DNA of 64,000 nucleotides, taken from Phytohabitans sp036906915. Its GTDB lineage: Bacteria; Actinomycetota; Actinomycetes; Mycobacteriales; Micromonosporaceae. The stretch covers positions 31,537-95,536 of the forward strand of contig NZ_JBAKHX010000025.1 of NCBI RefSeq assembly GCF_036906915.1, in the 5' to 3' direction. The position numbers and the translations under genes are program-made. The notes beneath the pieces were generated by a model. It saw only the letters and a program-made list of their open reading frames with translations. It did no database searches and was not told the DNA's origin. This document shows, piece by piece, positions 26,109 to 34,829 of this stretch (position 1 is its first letter; each line of letters begins with the position of its first letter).

Positions 26109-27231
26109 GCAGCGATTCAAGAGCCGGGCGCACGCCCCACTGCGTGGTGAGCGAGGCGTACTCGGCGCGCTGCTCCACTGTGGGCGGTGCCTCGGTGCGG
26201 CGGGCGCGCAGCATGAGATTGCGCGGAGTGTGTTTGGAGTCAACGAACTCCACAACGTCCACTTTGTACCCGTAGAGGCGCAGGATCGCGGCGCGCAGCG
26301 CGTCGGTGAGGACGTCCGCGAGGCGCTCGCGCAGGATGCCCTGCCGGGTGATGAGGGGGTACGGCTCGGGCGCCGGCTGGGCGCGCAACTGCGCGGCGAT
26401 GTCGTGGTGGCAGCACGGCGCTGCCAGCACCCACCTCGCGTCCCATTTCACCGCTCGCGCCAATGCCTCGTCGGTGGCGGTGTCGCACGCGTGCAGCGCC
26501 AGCACCAGATCGGGCGCCAGGTCGACCTCGGCACCGGCGATCGTGCCCGCCACGAACCGCACCCGGTCGGCACAGCCCAGCCGCTCGGCCACCTCGGTGT
26601 TGCGGCGACGCTGGTCTTCCCGCACGTCGACGCCGACGATCCGCACGTCGACGCCCAGCCCGCTGAGGTACCGATGGGCGGCGAACGTCAGATATGCGTT
26701 GCCGCACCCCAAATCCACCACGTCCAGCCTGGCGGGCGGCTCCGGCAGGGTGGCTGCCAGCGCCCGCAGGAACGCGTCGACCTGCCGGCGCTTCGCCGCG
26801 TTGCCCCCGATCACCTCGAACAGCGGGTCACCGGGGTCGAGCAGGTACTCCTTGGCACGGTCGTGCTCGGTGTCCGCCGCCTGGCGGGCCGCGCTCGCCC
26901 GGTGCAGCTGGGCGTCGCCCTTCTTGGTCACCCGCACCTGGACGGTCGCGTCGCCGGTCTCCACATGCCAGTTTCCGAACGGCTCCGCCAGGAGCGAATC
27001 CACCGCCGCTCCCGCGTCGGCCCCGGCCACGTTGCGGGTGTGTGGCCGGGTGCCGTCGGACGTCACGATCTGCAGGTACGGCCCGCCCTTCAGGGTGACC
27101 GGGCGCAGCTCCGCCCGCACCAAGGTAGGGGTCTGGCCCCGGCGGCGGCCCGCGGCGACCGCGCGGACCAATCCCGGGTCGAGCAGCAGCGCACGCACCT
27201 CTGCCAGCGCGTCGTCCAGTTTGACCGGCAT
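26089..27231 (-). CDS. SAM-dependent methyltransferase (METTL25/GSTCD-like type)
   Basis: 380 residues. A class I methyltransferase with VVDLGCGNAYLTFAAHRYL (motif I, about 170-190), then VGVDVRED (motif II) and LHACDTATDE plus APCCHHD. This set is typical of the Methyltransf_32 group related to eukaryotic METTL25 and GSTCD. The N-terminal 150 residues form a separate domain. The substrate is unknown; rRNA or protein histidine methylation is speculation. Its 3' end overlaps the convergent secreted-protein gene by 20 bp. Confidence 0.82.
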   Translation of the reverse strand: MPVKLDDALAEVRALLLDPGLVRAVAAGRRRGQTPTLVRAELRPVTLKGGPYLQIVTSDGTRPHTRNVAGADAGAAVDSLLAEPFGNWHVETGDATVQVRVTKKGDAQLHRASAARQAADTEHDRAKEYLLDPGDPLFEVIGGNAAKRRQVDAFLRALAATLPEPPARLDVVDLGCGNAYLTFAAHRYLSGLGVDVRIVGVDVREDQRRRNTEVAERLGCADRVRFVAGTIAGAEVDLAPDLVLALHACDTATDEALARAVKWDARWVLAAPCCHHDIAAQLRAQPAPEPYPLITRQGILRERLADVLTDALRAAILRLYGYKVDVVEFVDSKHTPRNLMLRARRTEAPPTVEQRAEYASLTTQWGVRPALESLLSSPPE

Positions 27232-27474
27232 TCTCCGAGCCTAGATCTTTCTCAGAAGTCGTGTTGAACCATGGGAGCGCGGCCACCGTAAGAAAGTGCG
27301 AGGCGGACGGCGAAACCAGCCGTCGGACGGCGCTTCTCATCCACAGCAGCATCCGGCTGCTGCCCTCGCTCGGGGCGGTCGTCGGGTGTGGGGCTCTGTC
27401 CCCACCGGTGAGCCCGCGAACGAGCGGCGCGGCTGCCGGCCACCTTAGGCCCGAAGGGTTGGGTTGTCACGCGC
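27232..27474. other. Intergenic region ahead of the triple-repeat gene
   Basis: A 243-bp divergent spacer. No clear promoter, operator or RNA structure could be assigned by eye. Confidence 0.4.
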
Positions 27475-28665
27475 ATGTCCACGACCACGCACGAGTACAA
27501 GGAACGGCGCACATTCGGTCGCCGCTGGAAGATAGCCGCCACTGTTGGTGTCGCCGTAGCCATTGTCGGGGGCGGGATCGGCGTCGCGGCGGCCGATGGT
27601 GAGGACGCGGCTTCCACGATCAGCTGTCCGACCGTCGCCGACAAGCTGCAAAATGTGCCGGCCTCCGCCCAAGCGGAGGTGGAGCGGAATCTCGCACAGC
27701 TCAACACGCAGATTGCCGAGGCCAACCAGCGGCTGGTCACGAGCAAGGGCCAGGGCGGGCCCAACTTCGTCCAGAACGCCATCCTCGGCCCGCTGGCCAG
27801 CAAGCGCGGTGCCGCCATCGACCGGATCGCCATCGCGATCGGCCGGCAGGGCACCAGGCCGCAGGGCCTGGAGTCGCTGGCCACCTGCACGCTGTCGACC
27901 GGCGGTGGTTCCACCGCCACCGAGCCCGCCGAGCTACCCGCTGGCGGTGGGGAAGAGGGCGGCGGCACGGCCGCTGGCCCCGGCATCATCGTCTGCCCGG
28001 ACGTAGAGAGCCAGCTCCCGGCTGTACCGGCCGGTGCCCAGGCGGAGGTGGATCGCAACCTCGCCCAACTCCAGACGCAGATCAACGAGGCCAACGCGCG
28101 GCTCGTCGCGACCGTAGGCCAGGGCGGCCCGAACTTCGTGCAGAACGCCATCCTCGGCCCGCTGGAGGACAAGCGCGTCGCGGCCATCAACCGGATCGCG
28201 ACCGCGATCGGCCGGATCAACGCCCGCCCGCAGGGCCTGGACGCGCTCGCGCCGTGCCAGCTCGAGGCGGACGGTGCCGGCGGCGGTGACGACGCCGCTG
28301 GTGGCGACGACGCGGCCGGTGGCGACGACGCGGCCGGTGGCGACGCGGGTGCCGGTGACGGTGGCGCCGCCGAGGTCGGCACGATCAGCTGCCCCGACGT
28401 CGGCAGCCAGCTCCCGGCCATCCCGGCCGGTGCCCTCGCTGAGGTGGAGCGCAACCTGGCGCAGCTCGACACGCAGATCGCGGAAGCCAACGCGCGGCTT
28501 GTCGCGACCGTCGGTCAGGGCGGCCCGAACTTCGTGCAGAACGCGATCCTCGGTCCGCTGGAGGACAAGCGGGTCGCGGCGATCAACCGCATCGCGACGG
28601 CGATCGGTCGGATCGACGCACGCCCCGTGGGTCTCGACGCACTGGCCCCCTGCACGGTCAGCTGA
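27475..28665 (+). CDS. Secreted protein of three 88-residue Cys-bounded repeats
   Basis: 396 residues. An N-terminal hydrophobic segment (about 19-40) suggests export. Three repeats run from Cys to Cys: C51-C138, C174-C261 and C306-C393, each exactly 88 residues. Each shares the core NLAQL-TQI-EAN-RLV, then QGGPNFVQNAILGPL, KR-AAI-RIA-AIGR, and a P-GL--LA-C end. Repeats 2 and 3 are nearly identical. The linkers are Gly/Asp/Ala-rich (35 and 44 residues, the second with GGDDAA repeated). Predicted helical modules each closed by one disulfide. I recognise no family. A strong terminator follows. Confidence 0.8.
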   Translation: MSTTTHEYKERRTFGRRWKIAATVGVAVAIVGGGIGVAAADGEDAASTISCPTVADKLQNVPASAQAEVERNLAQLNTQIAEANQRLVTSKGQGGPNFVQNAILGPLASKRGAAIDRIAIAIGRQGTRPQGLESLATCTLSTGGGSTATEPAELPAGGGEEGGGTAAGPGIIVCPDVESQLPAVPAGAQAEVDRNLAQLQTQINEANARLVATVGQGGPNFVQNAILGPLEDKRVAAINRIATAIGRINARPQGLDALAPCQLEADGAGGGDDAAGGDDAAGGDDAAGGDAGAGDGGAAEVGTISCPDVGSQLPAIPAGALAEVERNLAQLDTQIAEANARLVATVGQGGPNFVQNAILGPLEDKRVAAINRIATAIGRIDARPVGLDALAPCTVS

Positions 28666-28706
28666 CCCACGGCCCCTCGGTGCGACCCGCAGCGCACTGA
28701 GGCCCC

Positions 28707-28751
28707 AGGCCCCTCCGCCGAGCCCTTGTCGAACCCCCGGCGGAGGGGCCT
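28707..28751. terminator. Strong hairpin terminator
   Basis: AGGCCCCTCCGCCG (28707-28720) pairs perfectly with 28738-28751 across a 17-nt loop, 42 bp after the triple-repeat gene. A short pyrimidine stretch follows. Confidence 0.75.
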
Positions 28752-28976
28752 CCTTACCACCGACGCGCCCGCCGTAACCGGCGGGCGCGTCGCGCATTTG
28801 CCTCCGCACTCGCCGCCACTCCCGGCCCACGCGCCGCTCCGGCCCACGCCGCTGCGGCCGCGCGCTCCAGCCCACGCCGCTCCGCGCGCCGCGACTGCGT
28901 GCTGGGGCCGCGTGCTGGGGCCGCGTGCTGGGGCCGCGTGCTGGGCCGCGCCGCGACCGCGCGCTGGGGCCGCGTC
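28752..28976. other. Low-complexity GC-rich spacer
   Basis: About 225 bases dominated by GC-rich near-repeats (GCC/CGC, CCACGCCGCT), ending in a 13-bp tandem array. No gene seen. Confidence 0.5.
28897..28948. repeat. 13-bp tandem repeat, four units
   Basis: The unit GCGTGCTGGGGCC is repeated exactly three times (28897-28935). A fourth copy lacks one G (28936-28948). It directly precedes a copy of the 57-bp palindrome. Confidence 0.85.
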
Positions 28977-29052
28977 GATCAAGGAGATCTGCGTGGATCA
29001 AGGGCAAACGCACGTGGAAAAGAGATCGAACCACGTGCGTTTGCCCTTGATC
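28977..29052. repeat. 57-bp palindromic repeat, copy 2 (with half-site)
   Basis: The palindrome is 28996-29052, with perfect 22-bp arms and the same 13-nt loop as copy 1. A half-site GATCAAGG begins at 28977, again exactly 19 bp out. Located between convergent genes. Confidence 0.88.
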
Positions 29053-29100
29053 GGCGGGAGATGTGGGGCCGCGCGGCGCGGAGCGCCGTGCGGCTCTTGG

Positions 29101-30711
29101 TTACTCCGTGGGGGTTGTTGCCGCGGGGGAGCGGCGACGGCGACGGCGGCGGGGCTTGGCCGCTGCAGTGGCGTCGTCGGCGGCCTCCGCGGCTGGCGTC
29201 GCGTCGATGGGCTCGGTGTTGGCCGCGGTCGCCTCGGCGGCTACCACTTCGCCAGCCCGACGGCGACGACGAACGCGGGTCGACGCGGGTGCCTCGTCGG
29301 TCGCGGCGGTCGCCTCGGCCTCCGGAGTGGTGCCGCCACCGCCGCCTTCGCGGCGGCTACGGGACCTGCCGCGGGTGCTGCTCTCGGCGCGCCGCCGGCT
29401 ACCGCCCCGGGACTTCGTGCCGAGGTCTTCCTCGACCTCGGCGCCCAGCCCGGCGCGAGTGCGATCGGCGGTCGGCAGGGTGCTGCCGACGTCGGACGGG
29501 ATGTCCAGGTCGGTGTACAGGTTCGGGGACGTGTGGTACGTCTCCGGCGGCTCGGGCATCTCCAGGCCCAGCGACTTGTCGATGAGCCGCCACCTGGGCA
29601 TGTCTTCCCAGTCGACGAACGTCACGGCCACGCCGCTCGCCCCGGCCCGGCCGGTGCGCCCGATGCGGTGGGTGTACGTGTCGGGGTCTTCGGGGCAGTC
29701 GTAGTTGAGGACGTGGGTGACGCCGGAGACGTCGAGCCCACGGGCGGCGACATCGGTGGCGACCAGTACGTCGATCTTGCCGGCCCGGAACGCCCGGAGC
29801 GCCCGCTCGCGTGCGCCCTGGCCCAGGTCGCCGTGCACCGCGGCCACGGCGAAGCCCCGGAAGTCGAGGTCTTCGGCCACCCGGTCAGCGGCGCGCTTGG
29901 TGCGCGTGAAGATCATCGTCAGGCCGCGTGCTTGCGACTGGAGGATCCGGGTGACCACCTCGATCTTGTTCATCGGGTGGGTGCGGTAGGCCAGCTGCTT
30001 GGTCAGCGGCGACGGCCCGGTCTCGGCCGTATGGCCGGCGTGGATCGTCACCGGGTGGCGCAGGAACCGCCGCGCCAGCGTGACGATCGGGTCGGGCATC
30101 GTGGCGGAGAAGAGCATGGTCTGCCGATCTTCCGGCAGCATGGCGAGGATCTTCTCGACGTCGTCGAGGAAGCCCAGGTCGAGCATGCGGTCGGCCTCGT
30201 CGAGCACCAGTGCGTGCACCCGGTCGAGGCGCAGCTTCTTTTGCTTGGCGAGGTCCATCAGCCGGCCGGGCGTGCTGACCAGGATCTCCACGCCGGCGCG
30301 CAGCGCCTCGACCTGCGTCTCGTACGCCACGCCGCCGTAGATCGGCAGGACGCGCACGCCGCGGGTCTTGCCGGCGGTGGCGAGGTCTTTGGCGACCTGG
30401 AGGCCCAGCTCGCGGGTCGGAACGATGACCAGGGCCTGCGGCACGCCGTCGCTGCCCTCGCCGGGCGCGAACACCCGCTGGAGCAGCGGGATGCCGAAGC
30501 CGAGGGTCTTGCCGGTGCCGGTGGGTGCCTGGCCGATGAGGTCGGTGCCGCGCAGCGCGATCGGCAGCGCGTACTCCTGGATGGCGAACGCCCGGGTGAT
30601 GCCGGCAGCGGCAAGCGCCTCCACCGTCTCGGCGCGTACACCGAGGTCGGCGAAGCTGGGGCTGTCGGGTCGTACGGGGGCTCGGGTAATGGTTTCTTCG
30701 GTTTCACTCAT
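29101..30711 (-). CDS. DEAD-box RNA helicase (RhlE-like)
   Basis: 536 residues from ATG 30711. Helicase motifs in order: Q motif (FADLGVRAETVEALAAAGI, with IQ), APTGTGKT, PTRELGLQ, TPGRLMD, DEADRMLDLGF, SAT, the ATDVAARGLD motif and HRIGRTGRAG. The C-terminal ~150 residues are unstructured, with Arg/Gly/Ser and poly-Arg clusters that probably bind RNA. Expected to unwind short RNA duplexes in ribosome assembly or mRNA decay. An rhlE-type helicase next to a ferritin-like and a DUF3107 gene is a conserved actinobacterial arrangement (recalled from mycobacteria). Confidence 0.92.
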   Translation of the reverse strand: MSETEETITRAPVRPDSPSFADLGVRAETVEALAAAGITRAFAIQEYALPIALRGTDLIGQAPTGTGKTLGFGIPLLQRVFAPGEGSDGVPQALVIVPTRELGLQVAKDLATAGKTRGVRVLPIYGGVAYETQVEALRAGVEILVSTPGRLMDLAKQKKLRLDRVHALVLDEADRMLDLGFLDDVEKILAMLPEDRQTMLFSATMPDPIVTLARRFLRHPVTIHAGHTAETGPSPLTKQLAYRTHPMNKIEVVTRILQSQARGLTMIFTRTKRAADRVAEDLDFRGFAVAAVHGDLGQGARERALRAFRAGKIDVLVATDVAARGLDVSGVTHVLNYDCPEDPDTYTHRIGRTGRAGASGVAVTFVDWEDMPRWRLIDKSLGLEMPEPPETYHTSPNLYTDLDIPSDVGSTLPTADRTRAGLGAEVEEDLGTKSRGGSRRRAESSTRGRSRSRREGGGGGTTPEAEATAATDEAPASTRVRRRRRAGEVVAAEATAANTEPIDATPAAEAADDATAAAKPRRRRRRRSPAATTPTE

Positions 30712-31017
30712 GGAGTTTTGGGGGTGCCCTCTCGTGGTGCGCCCGTCACATCCGAGGGCGCGCAAATTCGGTATGGCGCGGGCCGCACGCGATCGCAGTG
30801 GTCGATGCGATTCGCGGGCCACACGCGCGCCGCGGGCTGGGGTAGATGCTGATCTAGTGCCGCGGCAACAGCGCAATGTTACCTGACATGCATGAACGGC
30901 GCCTCAGGCATCAGGTCGTCGGCGCCGTGACAGCCGTCAAATTGTGGCGCGCATCACGCTCGGGCGCCGCGATCGCGCGGGTGAGCGGCGCGTCCCGGCC
31001 GGCGGTAGCCTGCGGGC
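30712..31017. other. Divergent spacer, possible helicase 5' leader
   Basis: About 300 bases. A GGCGCC pair (30898-30903 and 30921-30926) can form a hairpin in a leader of the helicase mRNA. Otherwise only the promoter of the ferritin-like gene, at its right edge, is recognisable. Confidence 0.4.
31006..31011 (+). promoter_or_regulatory. -10 element (TAGCCT), leaderless
   Basis: TAGCCT ends 6 nt before the GTG at 31018. Confidence 0.5.
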
Positions 31018-31686
31018 GTGTCCGAAGCAACAGAGCCGGCAGGTCCGGAGAGCGCAGCGGTCGTCGACCTGCTGGGCATGGTGGCGTACGCCGAGCTGCT
31101 CGCGTTCGAGCGGATGGCGGCCGACGCCCGGCTCGCACCCGATCTCCGCCGGCGCGCCGTGCTCAGCGAGATGGCCGTCGCCGAGATCGACAACTACCGC
31201 CGCCTCGCGGGCCGCATGGCCGAGCTGGGCGCAGACACCGAGAAGGCGATGGCGCCGTACGTGACGCCGCTCCAGGAGTACCACGAACTGACCGAGCCGA
31301 AAGACTGGCTGGAGGCGCTCACGAAGGCGTACGTGTGGGACAGCATCGCCGACGACTTCGTGCGCGAGGTGGCTGCGTTTCTCGCCACGCCCGACCGCGA
31401 CCTGGTGCTCGACGTGCTGCACGACTCGCGATACAGCGACTTCGCGGCCGCCGAGATCCGGGAGGCGATCGCGGTCGACCCGAAGGTGGCCAACCGGCTC
31501 TCGATGTGGGCCCGCCGGCTGGTCGGCGAAGGGCTCTCGCAGGCGCAGCGTGTCGCGGGCGAGCGCGTCGCGCTGACCATGCTGATCATGCAGGGCTCCG
31601 GTGACCAGGCGGGCGTACAGGGGCTGTTCAAGCGGCTGACCGCCGCACATACCACTCGGATGGCGGCGGTCGGCCTGAACAACTGA
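31018..31686 (+). CDS. Ferritin-like fold protein
   Basis: 222 residues, almost entirely helical. Glu/His positions spread over four helices (AYAELLAFERM, SEMAVAEIDNY, EYHELTEPKDW) fit the ferritin-like/MiaE-like family, conserved in actinobacteria beside rhlE and DUF3107. Whether it binds iron or hydroxylates a substrate is unknown. GTG start with leaderless promoter. It converges on the DUF3107 gene, 13 bp away. Confidence 0.8.
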   Translation: MSEATEPAGPESAAVVDLLGMVAYAELLAFERMAADARLAPDLRRRAVLSEMAVAEIDNYRRLAGRMAELGADTEKAMAPYVTPLQEYHELTEPKDWLEALTKAYVWDSIADDFVREVAAFLATPDRDLVLDVLHDSRYSDFAAAEIREAIAVDPKVANRLSMWARRLVGEGLSQAQRVAGERVALTMLIMQGSGDQAGVQGLFKRLTAAHTTRMAAVGLNN

Positions 31687-31699
31687 CCCCGGTAGGGGC

Positions 31700-31924
31700 T
31701 CAGCGGGCTGTGAAACCCACCGCACCCGCGGTGCGCTCGGCGATCTCGATGTACGCGAGCTTGTCGACCGGCACGATCACTCGGCGGCCCTTCTCGTCCA
31801 GCAGCGTGAGGATGCCCTGGGTCTCAATCGCCTCGGCCACGATCTTTTCGACCTCGGCCTGCGACTGAGCGCTCTCCAGCACCAGCTCGCGCGGGGCGAA
31901 CTGCACGCCGATCTTGACCTCCAC
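31700..31924 (-). CDS. DUF3107 family protein
   Basis: 74 residues, full length for DUF3107. Begins MEVKIGVQFAPRELVLES and contains VPVDKLAYIEI; the whole sequence matches the family known from mycobacteria (TB9.4-like). Function unknown. The GTG start is preceded by a strong GAGGAGG site. A TetR gene lies upstream on the same strand, an arrangement recalled as conserved. Confidence 0.9.
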   Translation of the reverse strand: MEVKIGVQFAPRELVLESAQSQAEVEKIVAEAIETQGILTLLDEKGRRVIVPVDKLAYIEIAERTAGAVGFTAR

Positions 31925-31980
31925 GAATCCTCCTCAAGGCTTTGCCGCTGCAAACGTTAGCCGACCGGCCGGGGTGCCTG

Positions 31981-32619
31981 TCAGGCTGACTCGCCTTGCA
32001 GGGGGAAGCTCGCGATGCCGCGCCAGGTCAGGGTCGCGAGAAGCGCCTCGGCATCGGCTTTGGGGACCTTGCGGCCGGCGGCGAGCCAGAACTGGGCCGC
32101 GGTTTCGGCGGCACCCACCAGGCCGGAGGCGAGCAGCTCAGCGTGTGCGCGGCTGACGCCGGTGTCCGAGATGATCGTATCTGTGATGGCTGCGATACAG
32201 CCCTTTTCCACCCGCTCCACGCGTTCCCGCACGGCGGGCTCGTTGCGCAGGTCGGACTCGAATACCAGCCGGAACGCTTCGCTCTCGTGGTCGACGAAGT
32301 CGAAGTACGCCTGGACGGCGCCCTTGACCCGCTCTTTGTTGTCGGAGGTGCCGACCATCGCCGAACGCACCTGCGCCACGATGGCGTCGCAGTGCGTGTC
32401 CAGCAGCGCCAGGTACAGCTCCAGTTTTCCGGGGAAGTGCTGGTAGAGGACTGGTTTGGAGACGCCCGCGCGTTCGGCGATGTCGTCCATCGCGGCGGAG
32501 TGGTACCCCTGCGCGACGAACACCTCCTGCGCTGCGGCGAGCAGCTGCTTGCGGCGCGCCGAACGCGGTAGGCGGGTAGGCCGCCCCGTCGGCGGCGCGC
32601 TCCCCGACCCTACGGCCAT
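31981..32619 (-). CDS. TetR-family regulator
   Basis: 212 residues from ATG 32619, chosen over an upstream in-frame start because GAGGTG lies 6 nt ahead. N-terminal TetR helix-turn-helix: SARRKQLLAAAQEVF, DDIAERAGVSKPVLYQHFPGKLELY. The C-terminal helical domain (DFVDHESEAFRLVFESDL) is of the type found in the regulator next to DUF3107 in other actinobacteria. The ligand is unknown. It may control itself and the DUF3107 gene 56 bp downstream. Confidence 0.9.
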   Translation of the reverse strand: MAVGSGSAPPTGRPTRLPRSARRKQLLAAAQEVFVAQGYHSAAMDDIAERAGVSKPVLYQHFPGKLELYLALLDTHCDAIVAQVRSAMVGTSDNKERVKGAVQAYFDFVDHESEAFRLVFESDLRNEPAVRERVERVEKGCIAAITDTIISDTGVSRAHAELLASGLVGAAETAAQFWLAAGRKVPKADAEALLATLTWRGIASFPLQGESA

Positions 32620-32773
32620 GCCGTTCACCTCGACTTTCGGTCTCTCTACTATGACTTGCGGCCAATGCGGCAGAACGGTAAACACTCCCCGACCGCCGAA
32701 CTAGCCGGACGTTGCGGCTTATCGCCACTGCAAGCACACGGTAGCCTCAGCGGGGGCGACCGAGGAGCGCACG

Positions 32774-34810
32774 GTGGACGAAACAGGGCAACCCGGTGGC
32801 GCCACACCGGGAGAGAACGGCAACGGTGCAGGTCCGCACGGTGACAGTGGCGGTCCGGCCCGGCTGAACGGCTGGGCGGCCGCCGATGCCACGTGGTCGA
32901 ACGCGGGCGCCGCGCTGGAGCCGAGCGGCGAGCCGGTCCGGCCGAGCTGGCGGACGGCCGGGCAGCACCCGGGTAGCGACAGCGCCATCGGGCGGGGCTG
33001 GGCCGACGCGTCGCCGCGCTATGCCGATCTGCTGTCGCCGCTGAGTCCCGCTGCGCCGACCCGCCCGGTGACCAACGGCGCCCCCTACGACGACCGGCCG
33101 ACCGGAGAGTCCGTACCCATCGCGCTGCGCGTGCCAGCGAGCGCCCCGCCGTACCCGTACGAAGGCGACCTCGAAGACCGCACGCCGCCGCCGATTCCGG
33201 CTGAGCGACCGGCGCCGCCCGCGGAGCGCGACCCGGCACCAGCGCTGCCGCCCGTCGCCGAGGCGGCCCGTCACGCGATCGAAGAAGCCACGCCTTCCGG
33301 CGGCCTGCCGCAGGCGTCCCATCGGGAGCGGCCCGCTGCCGAGCCGCCCGCACCGCGCTGGCCGGAGCGGCCCGAGCCGCCCCCGTCGTCGGGTGGGCCC
33401 GCCGCTCCCGGCTTCACGTCCATGGAGAGCCCGCCGGCGTACGAGCCACCGCCCGGCTTCCGGCCCCAGCCCGAGCGCCCCATGCGCCCATACGACACCT
33501 CGATGTACGAGCGCCCGCCGTCGCCGGGTCCTAGCAGGTCCAACACGCCCTGGGAATGGCGCCCCGAACGGTCGCAGGAGGCCACCGAGGCCCGCCGGGC
33601 GGCACCCCCTGAGCCAACCCTGGAGCCACCACCCCCACCTCCAGCGGTTCCGCAAGCACCGACACCCCCGGCAGCTCCGGCGGCGACCCAGGCGCCGCCC
33701 CGACGCACACCTGAACCGGCGCCCGACGCGTTGCCGCAGCGAGTGCCGGCCGAGCCGGATGTGCCCACCGTGCCTGAGCCACCCACCGTCGAGTCTTCGG
33801 CCGACGCCCCTGACCTCACCCGCATCTGGAGCCACCTGCGCCGCGACGACGTGCAGCCCCGCGAACGCCCCGAGGGCTTCGACGTGCAGGCGATCGTGGC
33901 CGCCGTACGCGGCGTCGAAGGTGTTCGCGACGCGTCCGTCCGCATGACCGCGTCCGGTGCGCACAACCTGCGGCTCGACCTCGCCGACGGAGCCGACCCG
34001 GCCGAGGTGAGCCGGATGGTCGCGCGCCTGTTACAGGAGCGGATGGGTCTGGCCGCCGCGCCGCGTGACCTGCCGTCCGCCGCCGCGCAGCAGCAGCCCT
34101 CGCCGCCCCCGCCGGCCCAGCCGCCGTCAGGCTCGTCGTTCGTGCCGGCTCAGCCGCAGCCGACCGGCCGCGCGTCGGTGCCGAGCCCCGGTGAGCCGCC
34201 GCGCCGGCGGGCCGCGCGCCGGGCATACCAGGAAGAAAACGAGTTGGCGCCGCCGCCGCCGCGCGTGGTCGCGGCCCCACCGGCTGCCGTCCCGCCGCCC
34301 CCACCGGAGGCGCCCGAGCCGGCCGAAGCGGAGCACCCGCTGGGTCAGAGCAGCACCCCGGTGGAGGCCGCTGCGCCCCGGCCCCTGAAGCCGCTCGCCA
34401 ACCCAGGCCCGCGCGTGACGATCGACGAGGTGCAGGTCAGCACGTTCGGCCTGGACGCCACGGTCGAGGTGCGGCTGGCCGCCGACGAGCGGCGCGCCAC
34501 CGGCCGGGCCAACGGGCCGGCGGTCGACGCGTACGTACTGCGGCTGTGCGCCACGGCAGCGGCCGCCGCGATCGACGACCTGCTCAGCACCGCCGAGCAG
34601 CCCACCGACCGCGGCCGGTGCTTCGTCGAGCACACTGCGGTGGTCCCGTTCGGCACGTGCGAGGTCGCGATCGTCGTGGTCCTGCTGGTATGCGGCGGCT
34701 GGGTCGAGCAATTGGCCGGCTCCGCGCTCGTGGCCGGCGACCCGCGGCAGGCCGTGGTGCGCGCCACACTCGGGGCCGTCAACCGCCGGCTGGAGTCTCT
34801 ACTTTCGTAA
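32774..34810 (+). CDS. Large Pro-rich protein with small C-terminal domains, unknown
   Basis: 678 residues. The GTG start follows GAGGAG. The first ~345 residues are disordered and rich in P, A, E and R. Then comes a short alpha/beta segment (about 347-430, starting DLTRIWSHL and including GVRDASVRMTASGAHNLRLDL), another Pro-rich linker, and a C-terminal domain (about 545-678) with VSTFGLDATVEVRLAADERRA and AAAAAIDDLL that somewhat recalls regulatory domains of the isopropylmalate-synthase type. No signal peptide. No known function. Upstream of the alpha/beta hydrolase, spacing 19 bp. Confidence 0.7.
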   Translation: MDETGQPGGATPGENGNGAGPHGDSGGPARLNGWAAADATWSNAGAALEPSGEPVRPSWRTAGQHPGSDSAIGRGWADASPRYADLLSPLSPAAPTRPVTNGAPYDDRPTGESVPIALRVPASAPPYPYEGDLEDRTPPPIPAERPAPPAERDPAPALPPVAEAARHAIEEATPSGGLPQASHRERPAAEPPAPRWPERPEPPPSSGGPAAPGFTSMESPPAYEPPPGFRPQPERPMRPYDTSMYERPPSPGPSRSNTPWEWRPERSQEATEARRAAPPEPTLEPPPPPPAVPQAPTPPAAPAATQAPPRRTPEPAPDALPQRVPAEPDVPTVPEPPTVESSADAPDLTRIWSHLRRDDVQPRERPEGFDVQAIVAAVRGVEGVRDASVRMTASGAHNLRLDLADGADPAEVSRMVARLLQERMGLAAAPRDLPSAAAQQQPSPPPPAQPPSGSSFVPAQPQPTGRASVPSPGEPPRRRAARRAYQEENELAPPPPRVVAAPPAAVPPPPPEAPEPAEAEHPLGQSSTPVEAAAPRPLKPLANPGPRVTIDEVQVSTFGLDATVEVRLAADERRATGRANGPAVDAYVLRLCATAAAAAIDDLLSTAEQPTDRGRCFVEHTAVVPFGTCEVAIVVVLLVCGGWVEQLAGSALVAGDPRQAVVRATLGAVNRRLESLLS

Positions 34811-34829
34811 CACGCGGCACAATGGATAG

